Shown: positions 36,526 to 48,700, counted from the stretch's first letter. The stretch is 64,000 nucleotides of DNA from Liolophura sinensis (GCF_032854445.1 NC_088302.1:38198191-38262190); one strand, 5' to 3'. Numbers and translations are program-made. The notes: a model not told the origin generated them from the letters alone.

Positions 36526-39500
36526 TGCCCAAGTGCCTTCACACAAACGACACACGACTTGGATATTGCCAGTTGATATTGTAGAGACTTCGTCTTGTGA
36601 CTCACGTTTTCTTCTTCCTGGTTTTATCATGCTCTGTCATGACAACGATATATAGCTGGGATAATCTCCAAATTAAGCTAAACCACAATCATTCATTTAT
36701 TCTTCTAACCGACGGCCTTGAGCTGTGTTTGGGTGTCGGCACGGGTGTTTTCACAGGCACATGTCATCTTTATACTGACAACTTTAAAGCGCCGTCTGCT
36801 CAACAAACAGACAGATGATTTATTCCGTGTCAGCTGGGAAACGCTTGCACGAATTTCATGCGTGCGCGTAATTTCCCATACATGATAAATATAGAATGCT
36901 CGAAATATTTTACCTCAGTTCGCAAAATATCCATTATCTATCCAAACTATCTTTAAAGATTTATTTCACAATAAGTTTTAATTTCAAAACTGTTCACTGG
37001 GTTGAAATTGTGACATACCATAAACGTTTATTTTCTTGGACCGATTATACAAAGCCATTTCTAACAAAAGTCAAGATTTTAAAAACCATTTTAAAGCTTA
37101 TTTACCCTTTAAATAAAAAAAAATTACTGCTTCATAAATGTGAGCATAAAACCGATGTGTACAAAATTCCAATTTCCACTACCAAAAACTAAACATTGTA
37201 ACAATATGTTTTTTCACTTATGACTTATGTCTTAGACTTTCTTGACAAAATCGAAAAGTTTAAATTAAAATGTAAGTTATGGCTAAGTCTGACTTAGTCT
37301 TTATTTTCTTGGGTCACCGGTAATTTTTACTGGACATTACTGAAATTACGTTCTACAGTTCTTGCTTCATTTAATAGGGGAGTTTCGAGTTGGAATCCTT
37401 TTATCACTACCCGTACAAAAGTCTTTTTGTACCATCTGATCCGTAAAAATGTTTATTTAAATGAAATAATCTAAACGAAAGCTGCCTAACATCTACGACA
37501 AGTCACAGGGGCCTGAAGAGCATTTTTTTTAGCGTCAAAAGATATCGACTTCCTCATTAGTGTACATCACTCTCCATGCAGTGAAGTTATTGCACCTCGC
37601 TAACCGTGGATCAGTAGAGGCTAGTTGTACAGGTGCATAGTCCCTACCCAGACGATTCGGACAATTAAGCGGCTACTTTTGACCAGATTTGGCTAAGGCC
37701 GGGTGTCGGAGGGTCAAGCGTGACCGGTTGTCGTCTTGTTTGGATGCTTTCATGCTCTGTCTACCATCCATTGTCTGGGTCCTCCTCGTGAGGTTGGACA
37801 ATAGAGTGTGCACTTACAGAGCTGTCGGTGTGACGGTCGGGAAGGCGGACTGTTACCTAGATGCCTCTGGCCAGAGTGTCGACGCCTAAGCTGTGTAACT
37901 TACCGGAACGATGACCACAGTTACAGGCGCCATTAAAAAACCGAGCCAACTGGACCAAATAAAAAGCAAAAAAGCGCCTTATCCAATAAACGGCTTGACC
38001 GCAGGTAAAACCTTAATCTCGTCAGTACATTGGGAATCTGTGTATTGTTACCTGCTTGGGCTGAGATGATTACCTCTTAATTACAGGTGAGACAAGCAAC
38101 TTACGTTTAGTTTTGCGTGATGTACTAGCTGGTATCGGTGCGGTATAATACACACAGTCTTACAGAATCATAATCACATGAATTATCCACGAAACTGAAA
38201 CCTTGATAGGGTGCTTAGTGTTGCCACTCGCTGGAGAGATTAGGACAAGACCTGGAAATGGGAACTGTTCCGACTTGATACGCTAGTACGGGACATCTCA
38301 TATACGCACGGACCTTACTTTATATTGTGTGTCATATTGTGTGTATCTGTATACTTGGGTCACCGCCCCTTTCTTTCTTTACATGGGGTTTAATGCTGTT
38401 TTACACAGAATTTTACACACATCAGGATTAAATGCTGTATCTAAGGACTGTAATGTACTATTCTCCATTGACATCGCCAACATTGCCAACATGCATCCAG
38501 TGACCGATACTCAGTCTATCAGTATTTTTCCAGTTCGTTATTGTACACGCCAAGCGAGAAAGTACCAAAGTGACCAATTCTTAAATCTCTTAAAGTCTTT
38601 AAGTCTATCTATGTCTAATGGGCATTATTGCAATTTTTGACATGGGACGTCCTTATTGGTTGACGGCTGATACACGAATGTCCGTTTCGACTAATAGATT
38701 CCTGGCATCTTGGTGACACATAAGGTGACAAGCCTGGCATTTCAGTCAAAAGCAGACGTTGTCAAAATACCAGATTAGCACTATATATGAACAAAGTAAG
38801 CTTCTTTAGAGCTTCAAACAAAAACTCACAAACGAAAACAAAAATGGGAAATGTTTTCGGATTCCAGCTCTGAAATAACATGTATATCTAAAAGTATTTT
38901 AAAATGTTAACATGTTGCACATGCTAACCCATATACGTCCTATTCAGTACTGGTTACCCTAATGGTGTAATACAGTAGTAGGTGCTGTCTCTTCATCCCA
39001 TCTGTGCCAGTTTTGTTTTGTCTAAGGTTCTTAGTTCAATAGCACGTGATTCAAGTGACAAGCAGACACATCTCACTCAGCTAACCAAGACCTCTATGAT
39101 CCGTTGCCAATCGCCTTTATTCTTGAACGTTTATATGTGTGTAAAAATATACGTATGAATATAATCAACATAAATCGGAGAACCACACAACACGAGCTTT
39201 TCCATGTTTCACTATGTATACCCATATTTCCTGTTTCCGCCTTTTGCTTTCCTGTTTCTAAAGAGTTTTTGACGGTTTTTGTAAGTATATGCTTGAATAC
39301 ATTATCGAATCTTCACATTGCAAATGGGGAATCCGGAAATGTTTACCTTCGTATTCGTCGTCAACTATAGCTGTATCTCGTGGTATATATCTCTTGCCAG
39401 CATAACCTCAAAGACACGAGACATCATTATTATTCCTCACGATTTTACCATGAGATTCTGACATAAAATCTATTTCATAGCAGAGCTGTGAACCAACGGA

Positions 39501-40790
39501 TGTTCACATATTTCGATGCAGTGGAAAGAATAATCTCAGTACAGATTTTGTGTGTTGAAATGAGGAAGCTTTATGCTACGACGCTCAGGGTCTTGCTTTA
39601 TTTAAGTAAAAGTAAACTAAAGTATGAAGTAAGGCTCATCATACAGGCAACTGAAAACTATGCCTCAAAATACTTTCAATTATTTCTTGAGAATTTCTTA
39701 AGACAGTTCAAAGGCATTCAAATACTAAAATACTATGAGAGGCTTTATGAGCCATACTGACGGTATCTAGGAACTCTGATGTTACGTTACCGTTTTTCCT
39801 GATGTTCACTGACAGAAAGGAATTATGTCAGTAATCTTTTATGACATGTCCACATAGTGTGGTTAGTGATGCTTACTTTTTTTAGATTTTTAGATACACA
39901 TTATTATGTATCATGATAGCCTTCCTATAAGACACATCGGATAAACCATCGACATTCGCCTATATACAGGCACACCAAGGTGCAAACAAAGTTCTAAAGC
40001 TAGCACTGTGTTAATGCTTTTTATTGTCCTTCTCAAATGATGACATATTAAAGTGCACAAGTGCGTGAGTGCAATATATGATCAGAGCAGTTTACCTGAA
40101 GTCTGCATAAAGAAAAAGCCATTCTGTATACCCTTATGCATGAATCTGCACCTATTAACCATCATTTCGGGGGCACATTCTTTTACCGTTCACCGGGTGC
40201 CTATCAAAAAGGTCTGTTTTGCAACCAGAGGCGAATTGAAGGAGTTCATTGTTTTAATATGAAAAATATATATAACAAAGACGGTTGTGAAATATGTAGG
40301 TCAGTGGGGTTACGCTTGTCTTATATAGAGAGATGGGAATTAATGTGCTGCTAGTTTAGGGACTGGTTCATTTGGGAGGTGGGGGGAGGGTAGATATAGA
40401 GATAATTATGAATACCAATTGCTCTAGCTTATTAGTAAACATAACATAGATTTAACATGGCTGCCGAGGGATAACAGTTGTCAACGTGACAATAGCAGTC
40501 ATGGATAAAAAGTTTTACCTATGGCAGAAGATCTCAAAAGATTTTAATTACTGAACTTTAGCGTAATGAACTGATCCGGCTAAAACTGAAAGTTAAGTGA
40601 TCTCTGATTTTTGAGAGCATTTCTAGTGGGTTGGGCTAAGAATGGCATCGGCCAGATTAGCGGCTTAGATAGCATCGCGGAATCCCCTTATTACTAATCA
40701 GACTCTCTGCTAATTGGCCAGAACCAGGTAAACAGTGCAACAAAAGTAAATCCCCCAAAAAAACAAAACAAAAACAACAACAAAAAAAAC
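36526..40790. other. No gene recognised
   Basis: Long AT-rich stretch. Related words ATGACTTATGTCTTAGACTT and GGCTAAGTCTGACTTAGTCT near 37218-37302 may be a decayed transposon end. The frames 36896-37192, 38329-38640, 39104-39370 and 39488-39760 have no recognised domains. An A-rich CAAAACAAAAACAACAAC run at about 40760-40790 abuts the foldback element. Confidence 0.45.
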
Positions 40791-41433
40791 GTTGTTTGAT
40801 ATATCCCTCGACATGTACCAGATCGCAATGAACGTGGTATATCAAGGATTAACGTGCAGGTACAGTTTGCGCATGCGCTAATGGGCATGCGCAAACTGAA
40901 AATCGGTCGATTTTGAAAATTTCACTAAAGGAGTCAACCAGATTTTTCACCGCCAGATTTTGATTTCATCAGAGAATTCGTGATTAGCAATCCTGAAATA
41001 TTCGTCCGGGAGGGCACACACCAGAAGAAATCCATGCGGTTAAACGTGACCTGCATCAGGCCTGAGACGCCACCTTCAGGAAGTGTGGTCAGCCATCCCG
41101 CAACGTCGGATCGCACGCCTCATCAATACAATGCAAGTGCCTTGTCGAAATGTGATACAATCTCGTGACAGCTACACACGATACTGATAATTACTGGTCA
41201 TCGAGTGAAAATGATCGAATTCTGTGATAAAATAAAGTATTGCCGTTGAAAAATCTGGTTGACTACTTTTATGTAAATTTCAAAATCAACCAATTTTCAT
41301 TTTGCGCAAACCCATTAGCGCACCAGTGCTCCTGCACGTTAATCCTTGAAATGTCACGTTTGCCGGATCACTGGGAAATTTCGTGCAGAATTTCATTGCG
41401 ATCTGGTACATACCACGGGAGATATCAAACAAC
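40791..41433. mobile_element. Foldback (long inverted repeat) element
   Basis: The left arm, 40791-40949, begins GTTGTTTGATAT and the right arm, 41247-41433, ends with its exact complement ATATCAAACAAC. Inside, TGTACCAGATCGCAATGAA, TCAAGGATTAACGTGCAGG, GCGCTAATGGG and GTCAACCAGATTTTTCA occur in the left arm and, reverse-complemented, in the right arm. A spacer of 297 bp (40950-41246) has no recognised coding region. The arms have diverged, so the insertion is not recent. It is a non-autonomous DNA element of the MITE or foldback kind; no transposase is seen and no clean target-site duplication is visible. Confidence 0.8.
40864..40899. repeat. 14-bp perfect palindrome nested in the left arm of the foldback element
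   Basis: CAGTTTGCGCATGC, an 8-base spacer GCTAATGG, then GCATGCGCAAACTG. The arms pair perfectly. The right arm of the element carries only one half (TTTGCGCAAACCCATTAGCG), so the extra half arose after or during arm divergence. Confidence 0.85.
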
Positions 41434-42324
41434 CGTTCCCTTGAGTGTTATTCAAGGGTGACTCTATTTGTAAAGATACCTGGTTGTATGGCAGACGGAA
41501 GTGGCTGATTCCAGAATATCCCGTTCATACCAAAGCCTTGTGCGTGTTTTATATGGTGTTGGGAGTTAGCACATGTATTAGAATTTTAGTCAGTGCCCTG
41601 TGTACTTGTGAGGACATGTCATCCCTCTGCCCAAGAGCGACCAACCGTAACTCCGCTTGAATTCATCGCTTAATTCTCGGTTACATTTTCTGGTCATGTT
41701 TTGTCGCGAGATCTACTCACATGCTGCATATCCTTGCATAGACATAACGTATCTATACCTGCGTGTGTGTCGCCGTTATCAGCGCTGAGTATGATTTCTG
41801 TGGGTCACTTTCGGTTGCGGTTTCCGTTGGAGGTGCGGCGTTGATATATTACTGACCTTTGCTGGGTAGTTCCGTCAGTTTAGTGTTAACATATAGTACC
41901 TGCAATACTAGGATCATGTCTATAACTCCATTACCTGAGCATGGTACCCGAAAAAAGGTGTGACTGAATATTTACCCTTGGCTGACCCATTTCTTTGGGC
42001 AAACAACACATGCAATATTAAATCAGAGCATTTGCATGAACCAATAACTTATCATCCAGCGACAACTTCATCTACCTTATCTGTTTGCAAAGCGCTTCCC
42101 TCTGTATGTCATTTCAAGATAAGTTGCTTTTTCTCTCAGGTTTAAAAAGGTTTGTTTAAAATTGTCATGGTTTCACTATCGCCACCAGGACCTACCCAGT
42201 TTCCTTCTGGCTTTAGAAACAGGTATTGTCTGGTTTCCTTAGAAGCTGTCCAGTATATCACCTGTATCTTTCATTATTTACTCATTCTGCAACAACGTGT
42301 TTTAAGCCAGGATACTTCTTTGTT
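41434..42324. other. No gene recognised
   Basis: Frames 41445-41660 and 41960-42145 show no domain. Nothing else is supported. Confidence 0.5.
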
Positions 42325-42450
42325 TAATATTTATTTATTAATTTATTTGATTGGTGATACGGTGTTTTACACCGCACTCAAATATATGTCACTTATACGA
42401 TGGCGGCCAGCATTATGGTGCGAGGAAACCGGGTTAGAACCCAGGGGAGT
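42325..42450 (-). mobile_element. SINE family B, 3' half
   Basis: TTTATTTGATTGGTGATACG, ACACCGCACTCAAATATATG, then ACTTATACGATGGCGGCCAG and CATTATGGTGCGAGGAAACC. It matches 4021-4110 with a short insertion near the tail. The frame 42152-42520 crosses it. Confidence 0.8.
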
Positions 42451-42504
42451 AAACCAAAATAGCCTGATTTGTTATCACAGTAAAAATTACCACAGAGGTT
42501 TATT

Positions 42505-42910
42505 TCCTTTATTATTCTGATTAGTGTTACCACAATACTCAGTGATTTTGGATAGCCACTGAATAAATCTGAAAATTTAATAGTCAAAAAAGACTAAATC
42601 TGTATGTGAACAAGCAATATTTAGCGGGCTGTGGGGATTGACTTCTAAAATGACTGTCAGGTATATGGGTTATGGCAACAATGTACAGTTAAAAGAACAC
42701 CATCGCAGCTTTATCAGGCGCATGAGAAAACTCCTGACGTACGGCATATACAGAAGAGCCAGTATAAGGAGATCAATAATGAAAAAACATGCTGACTAAA
42801 TTTATATGTAAGCAAGCAGTTTTTATATCGAGTGTTTCAATACATGTTACTTATAAAATGACTGTCAGGTATACCGGGCATAGGCTTTGGCACCCTTGTA
42901 CAGTCCAGAG
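42505..42910 (-). repeat. Probable decayed SINE-like copies, two spaced about 205 bp apart
   Basis: CTGATTAGTGTTACCACAAT with ACTCAGTGATTTT recalls the family B tail. AAAATGACTGTCAGGTATA occurs at about 42640 and 42855, the second preceded by TTTCAATACATGTTACTTAT. The spacing suggests a local duplication of an old insertion. Tentative. Confidence 0.4.
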
Positions 42911-44274
42911 GATTCATGTGTTTTAATCAAAACAAAATAGGTCTGTGCGTAGTTTTAAGGGCTACAGTGACAGCATCACATTCTTGTAACTCAAACGCCC
43001 CCATGAGAGCAGGTGTGGAAACTTGCCATAGTGCAACAGTCGCGCACTCAACCTTCCATATTCACACGAATTACAGCTAACTAGTATTCGTATCTCACGC
43101 AACTTAAGTAACTTGGGGAACATATATACTTCTTTTCTCCTATTACTTTTTTTCTTGGGTTCTGCTAGATTTTATGTCAACTATTATTATATTGTCTGTG
43201 TAAGATAGAAGTGGAGCGGATAAAGTGTCACAAGGGCTGCTGGGTTAGTTTTACTTATATTACACATAGGCAAACATATTGGGACAGGACCGCTGTTGGC
43301 TATGATAGATGTACATGTAATGTGAAAGTTGACATTCACCAAGTCTTCACGCTTCATGGCTCCTCGGATGACTCATCCTTGGTCGCACTTACCCAGTGTT
43401 AAAAACACGCTGTCCACAAAAGGGACGACTATCTATTAAGTACAAGTGACAATGGGGGCAAGTTTGTTATACTGGTCCATCGGGCAGAAGGTGTCCGTAA
43501 CGAACGCTATGTTTGCTATCCACACCACACCAAACCATATTGATATAGTGTTTTTTTTTGTTCCACATGCCCGTTGCATATCTTTGCATCTTATTACGGA
43601 GTTTTGCATACATGCATTACGATGGAAACCCAGCAACCGAATAACTTGTGACCAGTAGGCCTACTTACTGCGGTACCCTCATTGCCAACTCAGTTCTGCG
43701 AAATAAACAGGACCTTAGGTAAACTGGGTATTTTGTAAACTTAAAAATTTAACATGAGACACCGTCGCCTTATCATATCATGTGTAGGCTTTTGTGTAGG
43801 TTTTTGTGTAGGTTTATAGGTATAGCTATAGACATATATGCATACAAACTGTGTACGAAAAATTCACTTCGTAAAAACAAAGAGTAAGAAACACAACTGT
43901 TATTGCGATTACGAGCGGGCTTCCAGAAGCGTCTAGAACACGGACTGTGAGTAACTGACCACCATCCCAATAACACACAAGCCCTGATTGTGTGGGTGGT
44001 GCGAGAAAGCAGAGCAAACAGTGCAATGCTCGTGGTCAGGCACTGTAAAAGCATCTGTAGGAATTACCGACCCATTCAGGTCACAAACTGGACGGTTTCC
44101 TCTTTGCGAACTACATGCATACAAGAAAAAAAGGGGATGTAGTACATCAAAGACAATGCTAGCGATGTAGTTGTGATTCTATGGATAACCGATTAGCTCC
44201 ACTTATATTCAATCATTTTAGAGACTGTGGCTGGATTGACTGGTTGCTCATATCAGAGATTTACTGACTGTAGG
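42911..44274. other. No gene recognised
   Basis: Overlapping frames on both strands at 43436-43658 and 43773-44170 show no domain. TGTGTAGG is repeated at 43782-43813. Confidence 0.5.
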
Positions 44275-44490
44275 ATTTAGCCAGGATGCCGAAATCCGCG
44301 ACGTGTAATTAGACCGGAAGTCCACCAAGGGTTGACGATTTCCACCCGTGGGAGGGTGCAGACCGTCGTGAACGGCCATAGCCGAAGCATGTGCGACACG
44401 TGCCACGAAGAAACCCTGGGGTGCTAAGTGACCAGGTCACGGAATTGTCGCCACCCTCCCGTAACCTTAACGCCAGGGGTTTCCAGCTAA
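44275..44490. other. C+G-rich island of unknown nature
   Basis: A distinctly C+G-rich block within AT-rich surroundings, with many CpG. GGGAGGGTG (about 44350) and CACCCTCCC (about 44452) are inverted repeats about 100 bp apart. The minus frame 44309-44560 covers it without a recognised domain. It might be a structured element, an old repeat or an unrecognised exon. Confidence 0.4.
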
Positions 44491-45409
44491 TGTGCAGGGA
44501 AGCCTGCATCACTTGTGAAGAACATGAGCATTTCAATAGATAAACTCTAATAACAAACATAAGCGGTTTGGGTTACCATGAATACTCCCGTAAACGGCTC
44601 TCTGCTGACATAAAATGTCCAGCAATTTGCATAGTTACATAGACAAGTTGTTGTAAAAGTACAACATCGTCTCATGACTTTTTTTTTCACAAGCAATGTG
44701 ATGCAAAGGTGAAAATGCCAGTTAAATACACAGAAACATGATGCATCGGTATATGTGCCTTATTTATTATAGATCTATTACATTTATCTTTGTAAAGTAT
44801 TTTCTCTGTCCTGAAATACAGACATGTATCATGTACATATACAGAAGTGTTTAGCAATTTTATGCTGTCTTGGAAGATGAACTGAATTATTGTTTTTTAT
44901 TGTGTGGGGTGGCATGGCAAAGACATTTTTGTACAATACACTGTAACATCTAAGTAACAGCTAGGGTCTACTGCCCTATATACGATTATAGAACCAGAAA
45001 ATGACGGAACAAAAATGCAGGTGTGTTCGTACTGAACTATTGTGAAGGAGACTTTAAAACTGTTAAACTTTTCTGGCGTCAGCATAAATGTTCAAAAGCA
45101 TGTTCACACATGAGACATGTCTTAGTTTAGGGCGATGGACAAAAAAAAAGCTATACGTAAAAAGCAGTTAACATACTTCTCGTTCAAATTCCTACCAGCA
45201 TGCCATCCCAATAACCGTCAGGTTTCTCGATGCCTTCTAAAAATCTCCTTCGAGACAGGCATCGGTTTATTTTCCTCTACAGTTGAATATTACGACCGAA
45301 ATAAAATTTTGATATAAGTGTAAAACTTTTATTGTCTTTGATACGTGATAAAAGAGAAGAAACAATGACAGATGGAACAATAATTATAGAGCCTTGAGAA
45401 TTTCAAATG
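44491..45409. other. No gene recognised
   Basis: AT-rich sequence leading to the INF2 promoter-like region. No exon for the missing first half of the DID was recognised here. Confidence 0.5.
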
Positions 45410-45583
45410 CGTTAAGTTATTGTGCGCATTCACTGATTGGCCACAGCGTGACAGGCAAAGCTCCGCCTCCTGTGTCAACCAGGCAGAACGCTCACCTGAG
45501 CTCTCTTACCTGTGTTAGTTTTAACTTGAATTTCAGTCGCAGCGCAGAGCGGAGGTCTGCGGGAACGCTTTACCTGGTGTAAT

Positions 45584-45646
45584 ATGGCAGTGCTGTGTGC
45601 TTTTTCTCCTGAGGAGGATTTCCAAAAGTTTCCATTTGGAGTTTAA
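45584..45646 (+). CDS. Upstream ORF 1 in the INF2 leader (20 codons)
   Basis: The context AATATGG opens a 20-codon frame ending at TAA 45644-45646, in the same frame as the main ATG. The peptide starts MAVLCAF and ends FPFGV; no function is assigned. If the leader is transcribed as proposed, this uORF would be met first by scanning ribosomes and would reduce or condition INF2 translation. If exon a is internal, it is meaningless intron sequence. Confidence 0.3.
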   Translation: MAVLCAFSPEEDFQKFPFGV

Positions 45647-45649
45647 CCG

Positions 45650-45673
45650 ATGTGTTTCTGTACGGTTTTGTGA
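45650..45673 (+). CDS. Upstream ORF 2 in the INF2 leader (7 codons)
   Basis: ATG at 45650 opens a seven-codon frame (MCFCTVL) stopping at TGA 45671-45673, 18 nt before the main ATG and in the same frame. It starts three bases after uORF 1 ends. A short uORF stopping this close to the main start is a typical arrangement for reinitiation control, but it depends on the leader being transcribed. Confidence 0.28.
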   Translation: MCFCTVL

Positions 45674-45691
45674 GTGAAAAGTGTGCCCGCC

Positions 45692-45758
45692 ATGACTACC
45701 CACACAGGGTTGGATTACATTATTGAGAATAAGGAGTTTACGGACAAGTTTGCCACAG
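45692..45758 (+). CDS. INF2: INF2-like exon a: first coding exon seen (DID segment GLDYIIENKEF)
   Basis: This exon encodes 22 residues plus one base. It starts at ATG in the context CCCGCCATGA, which has a purine at -3, and ends ACAG before the donor GTAGGG. Residues 6-16, GLDYIIENKEF, correspond to human INF2 GIEYILSNQGY in the middle of the DID. The last base joins exon b to make Ala, as in the human SQ-A-LD stretch. The frame is closed just upstream by TGA at 45671-45673, so coding cannot extend left without splicing. Two readings fit. It may be a first exon from an internal promoter, adding MTTHT. Or it may be an internal exon entering at the CACACAG acceptor ending at 45707, whose pyrimidine tract is weak. 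I slightly favour the first because of the promoter-like sequence upstream. Confidence 0.75.
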
Positions 45759-48700
45759 GTAGGGGGACTGATCTAACCGCTATAAGCAGTGTCGCATGAA
45801 CGCCGTATATACCCGTGCTCTGTTCTGGCCCCCATCGGCACGGCGGAACACTGTTTGCTCTTTTCAATACTCGACCACTTTAAAAAGTTCGGAGAAGTTT
45901 GAAACTTTATACTGTATGGTTTACTATCCTTACATGTCCTTCTCCGTGCATGTAAACATACTTAATACGTTTTAAACACCTTGGAAGCCGTATACATTTA
46001 ATATATATTGACAATAGCAGACATATATTAATACAATGACTATATACTTGCAACAGGGAACATTTCTATCTGATCAGATCATTATATACAGACAATTGTT
46101 GTCGAAAAACTTTTCTACAAAAGTATTTCACTAACAATTCATCATCTCTCAACAGTCGGTTCGAAGGAAGATTCTTTATTTAAATGGTAATCTTTGAATA
46201 TCATAGTGGTCATATCCATATGTTGGATTTGTTTAGCCATTCTTTACATTGTCCAATCCCCCTTTTCCGGTTATAGGGACAGAGAAAGGTATCCGGGTAC
46301 AGTTTAAGACACTCTTAAAACCATCCCACACGAAATGAACCACAGACGTGGAGTTCTTATTAAGTAATTAATGTAAAATGACCTTGATGTCGATCGACCT
46401 GTTTGAACACCTGTCGGTGTGGACTCGACCAGGCTCAATTTGAGCTGTAGTTTGGCGTTTTTATTGCGCATGTCTTATAATTCTTCGGCTCCCAAAATCT
46501 ACCGACTTACATAAGGCTCGATCACTGACATCGTGTCCAGTTTAAACCAGATCAGGTAGGGAAGATGGGAAATTCTGATAACTTTTAACAACACGCTAAC
46601 GCTTTCAGGAGATATTAATAGCTAAATATACACAGGTTTGTTAAACCAAGAGAAATAATATTATCCCTTTAGGCATATTGAAAAACTGACTGTTTACTTT
46701 TGCCAATGAACTGAGAGTTCAAGTATGGGGCACACACAGGTCCGGTTAAAGTACCACGAGACGCGTGGAGAAATTGACCGCTACTCGCCAGCGGGTTAGA
46801 AGGCAGGGTAAGCCTTTTTTTTTTACCTTATTACCGTCTTAGCCAATTTATAAGCTGTGTTGATCAGACTTTGGCATACTCCCGGGTCCCACATAAACCG
46901 CCAGGTGATCGCATTAGCCTAGATTTGTTCAAGTGAAGTTACATAAAAAACAGAATACTAACTTATAACATCTGTGGCCTAGCAAGGTGTTATATCCACC
47001 CGTGTCCGCGAGATGCAGTCCTACATAAGCAGCAAGCCTCCAGGTGGACCGATCACAATCCCCCTGTCACTCAATCTCCTTCCTATAGATTCATCTTTAT
47101 TTTATCATTAAGCCAACGTCTTTCGTTCGTTTCTTTTGAAAGTTTATGCTTCTTAAAAAATTCGCTCCTGACGAAGTCGCACATTTTGCCTCATTGTGTT
47201 GATTTTAGAAAGTTTTTTTGAGGTTTGTCTAGAATGTATGATGATACTGTGAAAAGTATAAGTTTCAGCAATACAAGTAATATTGTATAGTATTTGTTTG
47301 CTTCTGAAAATGCTAATTTTGGGGCGAAATTTTGGGTCATTTATAATATATGTATTTATACATCAGAGGCCTGGAGATGGGGTCGGTTCATCAGCAGGGT
47401 GCCCGAACATGGCCCATGTTGACATTCTGGCCCACAGCCTTGTACGTGTGTACCTTGACGTAAAGGAATTCTGCTGCTATAGACAATCAGGGAACTCGGC
47501 TCGCTGTACACTAGATTGTCGTACAAACAACTTGCAGTTATTTTTTATTAAATATTACGTACGGTATTTTTTTACACCTATAATTGTGCAGGGGGACCTA
47601 TTTTCTAGAAAACTACGCACATACTGTGATCAAACTACATTGACTACAACCTGTCACATTAATGAAGGTATATCTACATGCATAGACTCGTAGCCGGTTA
47701 ATAGTTATAGGTTGTATTTTATACGCAGTGTCAGTGGGTAGAGGCTTATTAACCTACGGTGACCTTGTACTTACTGTCCTGCAAAACACATCGTAACTGT
47801 TACACCATTAGCGTTCAGACGTCAGACGTGTCAAACTATAATCACCTTGATGGATACATGTTCATAGTTCCACACGCTTTTGACGGCAGATATACAATTA
47901 CACACTTTGAACGAAACAACGTTTACTTATTCAACAAGTTTTGGACGGCAGATGTGTCAAGTTATACATCTTGAAAAGAGACAACGTTTACCACTTCACA
48001 GGTTTTCGACGAAAGATGTGTCGAATTATGTACTTTGAAAGAGACAGCGTTTACCATCTCAACAAGTTTTCGACCATAAGTGTGTCAAGTTATACACTTT
48101 AAAAGAAACAACGTTTACCAATTGAACAAGTTTTAGACGTTAAATGTGTGAAGTTATACACCTTTGAAGGAAATAATGTTTACCAGTCCTACACGTTTTT
48201 GACGACAGATTTGTAAAATTATAAATTAATTTGAAAAATATGAGTTAACCAGTTCTATACATTTTGATACCGCTGCACCATTATTTTTCAAATGCCTGTC
48301 AGCAAACGATTATTCGAAAGGTTGGCAATGGTGACTGACTTTTCTATATTAGTGTTTAGGCAAACATCATTATACAGCAATTAGGCCCATACAACAAGCT
48401 GACGGAAAATGGCATTGTCGTCGTCAGCGTGTTGTCCTCTGAGCAATGCGCTTTCAAAGTTCCTAAAAAAATCAGACCACCTATTTAGTAAAGGGGTTAG
48501 CACATCTGGCCTGTACTCTCTGGTATTACATAATCTCACAGAGAAAGCCTGTGGGGTAACACACTGTCCAAGTTAGTCCATTATCTTGTGTGGAGTATCC
48601 GTCCATTGTCTGGCCTGTCACAATGACCAGTTTTGATCATGCAGCAGGCTAGTTAGGACACACAAGTCACCTCCTAAATCGGACAATGGCCCTGCAATCT

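Larger units (their letters stand above)
45410..45691 (+). promoter_or_regulatory. Promoter-like region and 5' leader before the first INF2 exon seen
   Basis: This stretch looks richer in C+G than its surroundings. It holds an inverted CCAAT box (TGATTGG, ATTGG at 45436-45440) and a GC-box-like CTCCGCCTCC at 45461-45470. TCAGTC at 45533-45538 matches the arthropod-type initiator consensus exactly, about 95 bp after the CCAAT box. GGAAC at 45562-45566 matches four of five positions of a downstream promoter element at the right distance. No TATA box stands out. If transcription starts near 45535, the leader would be about 157 nt. All motifs are short and could occur by chance; their order and spacing make the case. 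Confidence 0.45.

Noticed and set aside
40934-41116. Transposase fragment in the foldback spacer
   Set aside because: The 60-codon minus frame shows no catalytic motif or known domain.
47283-47693. 136-codon frame in INF2 intron 1 as an extra exon
   Set aside because: The four flanking formin exons already join in phase without it, and its residues do not fit the DID.
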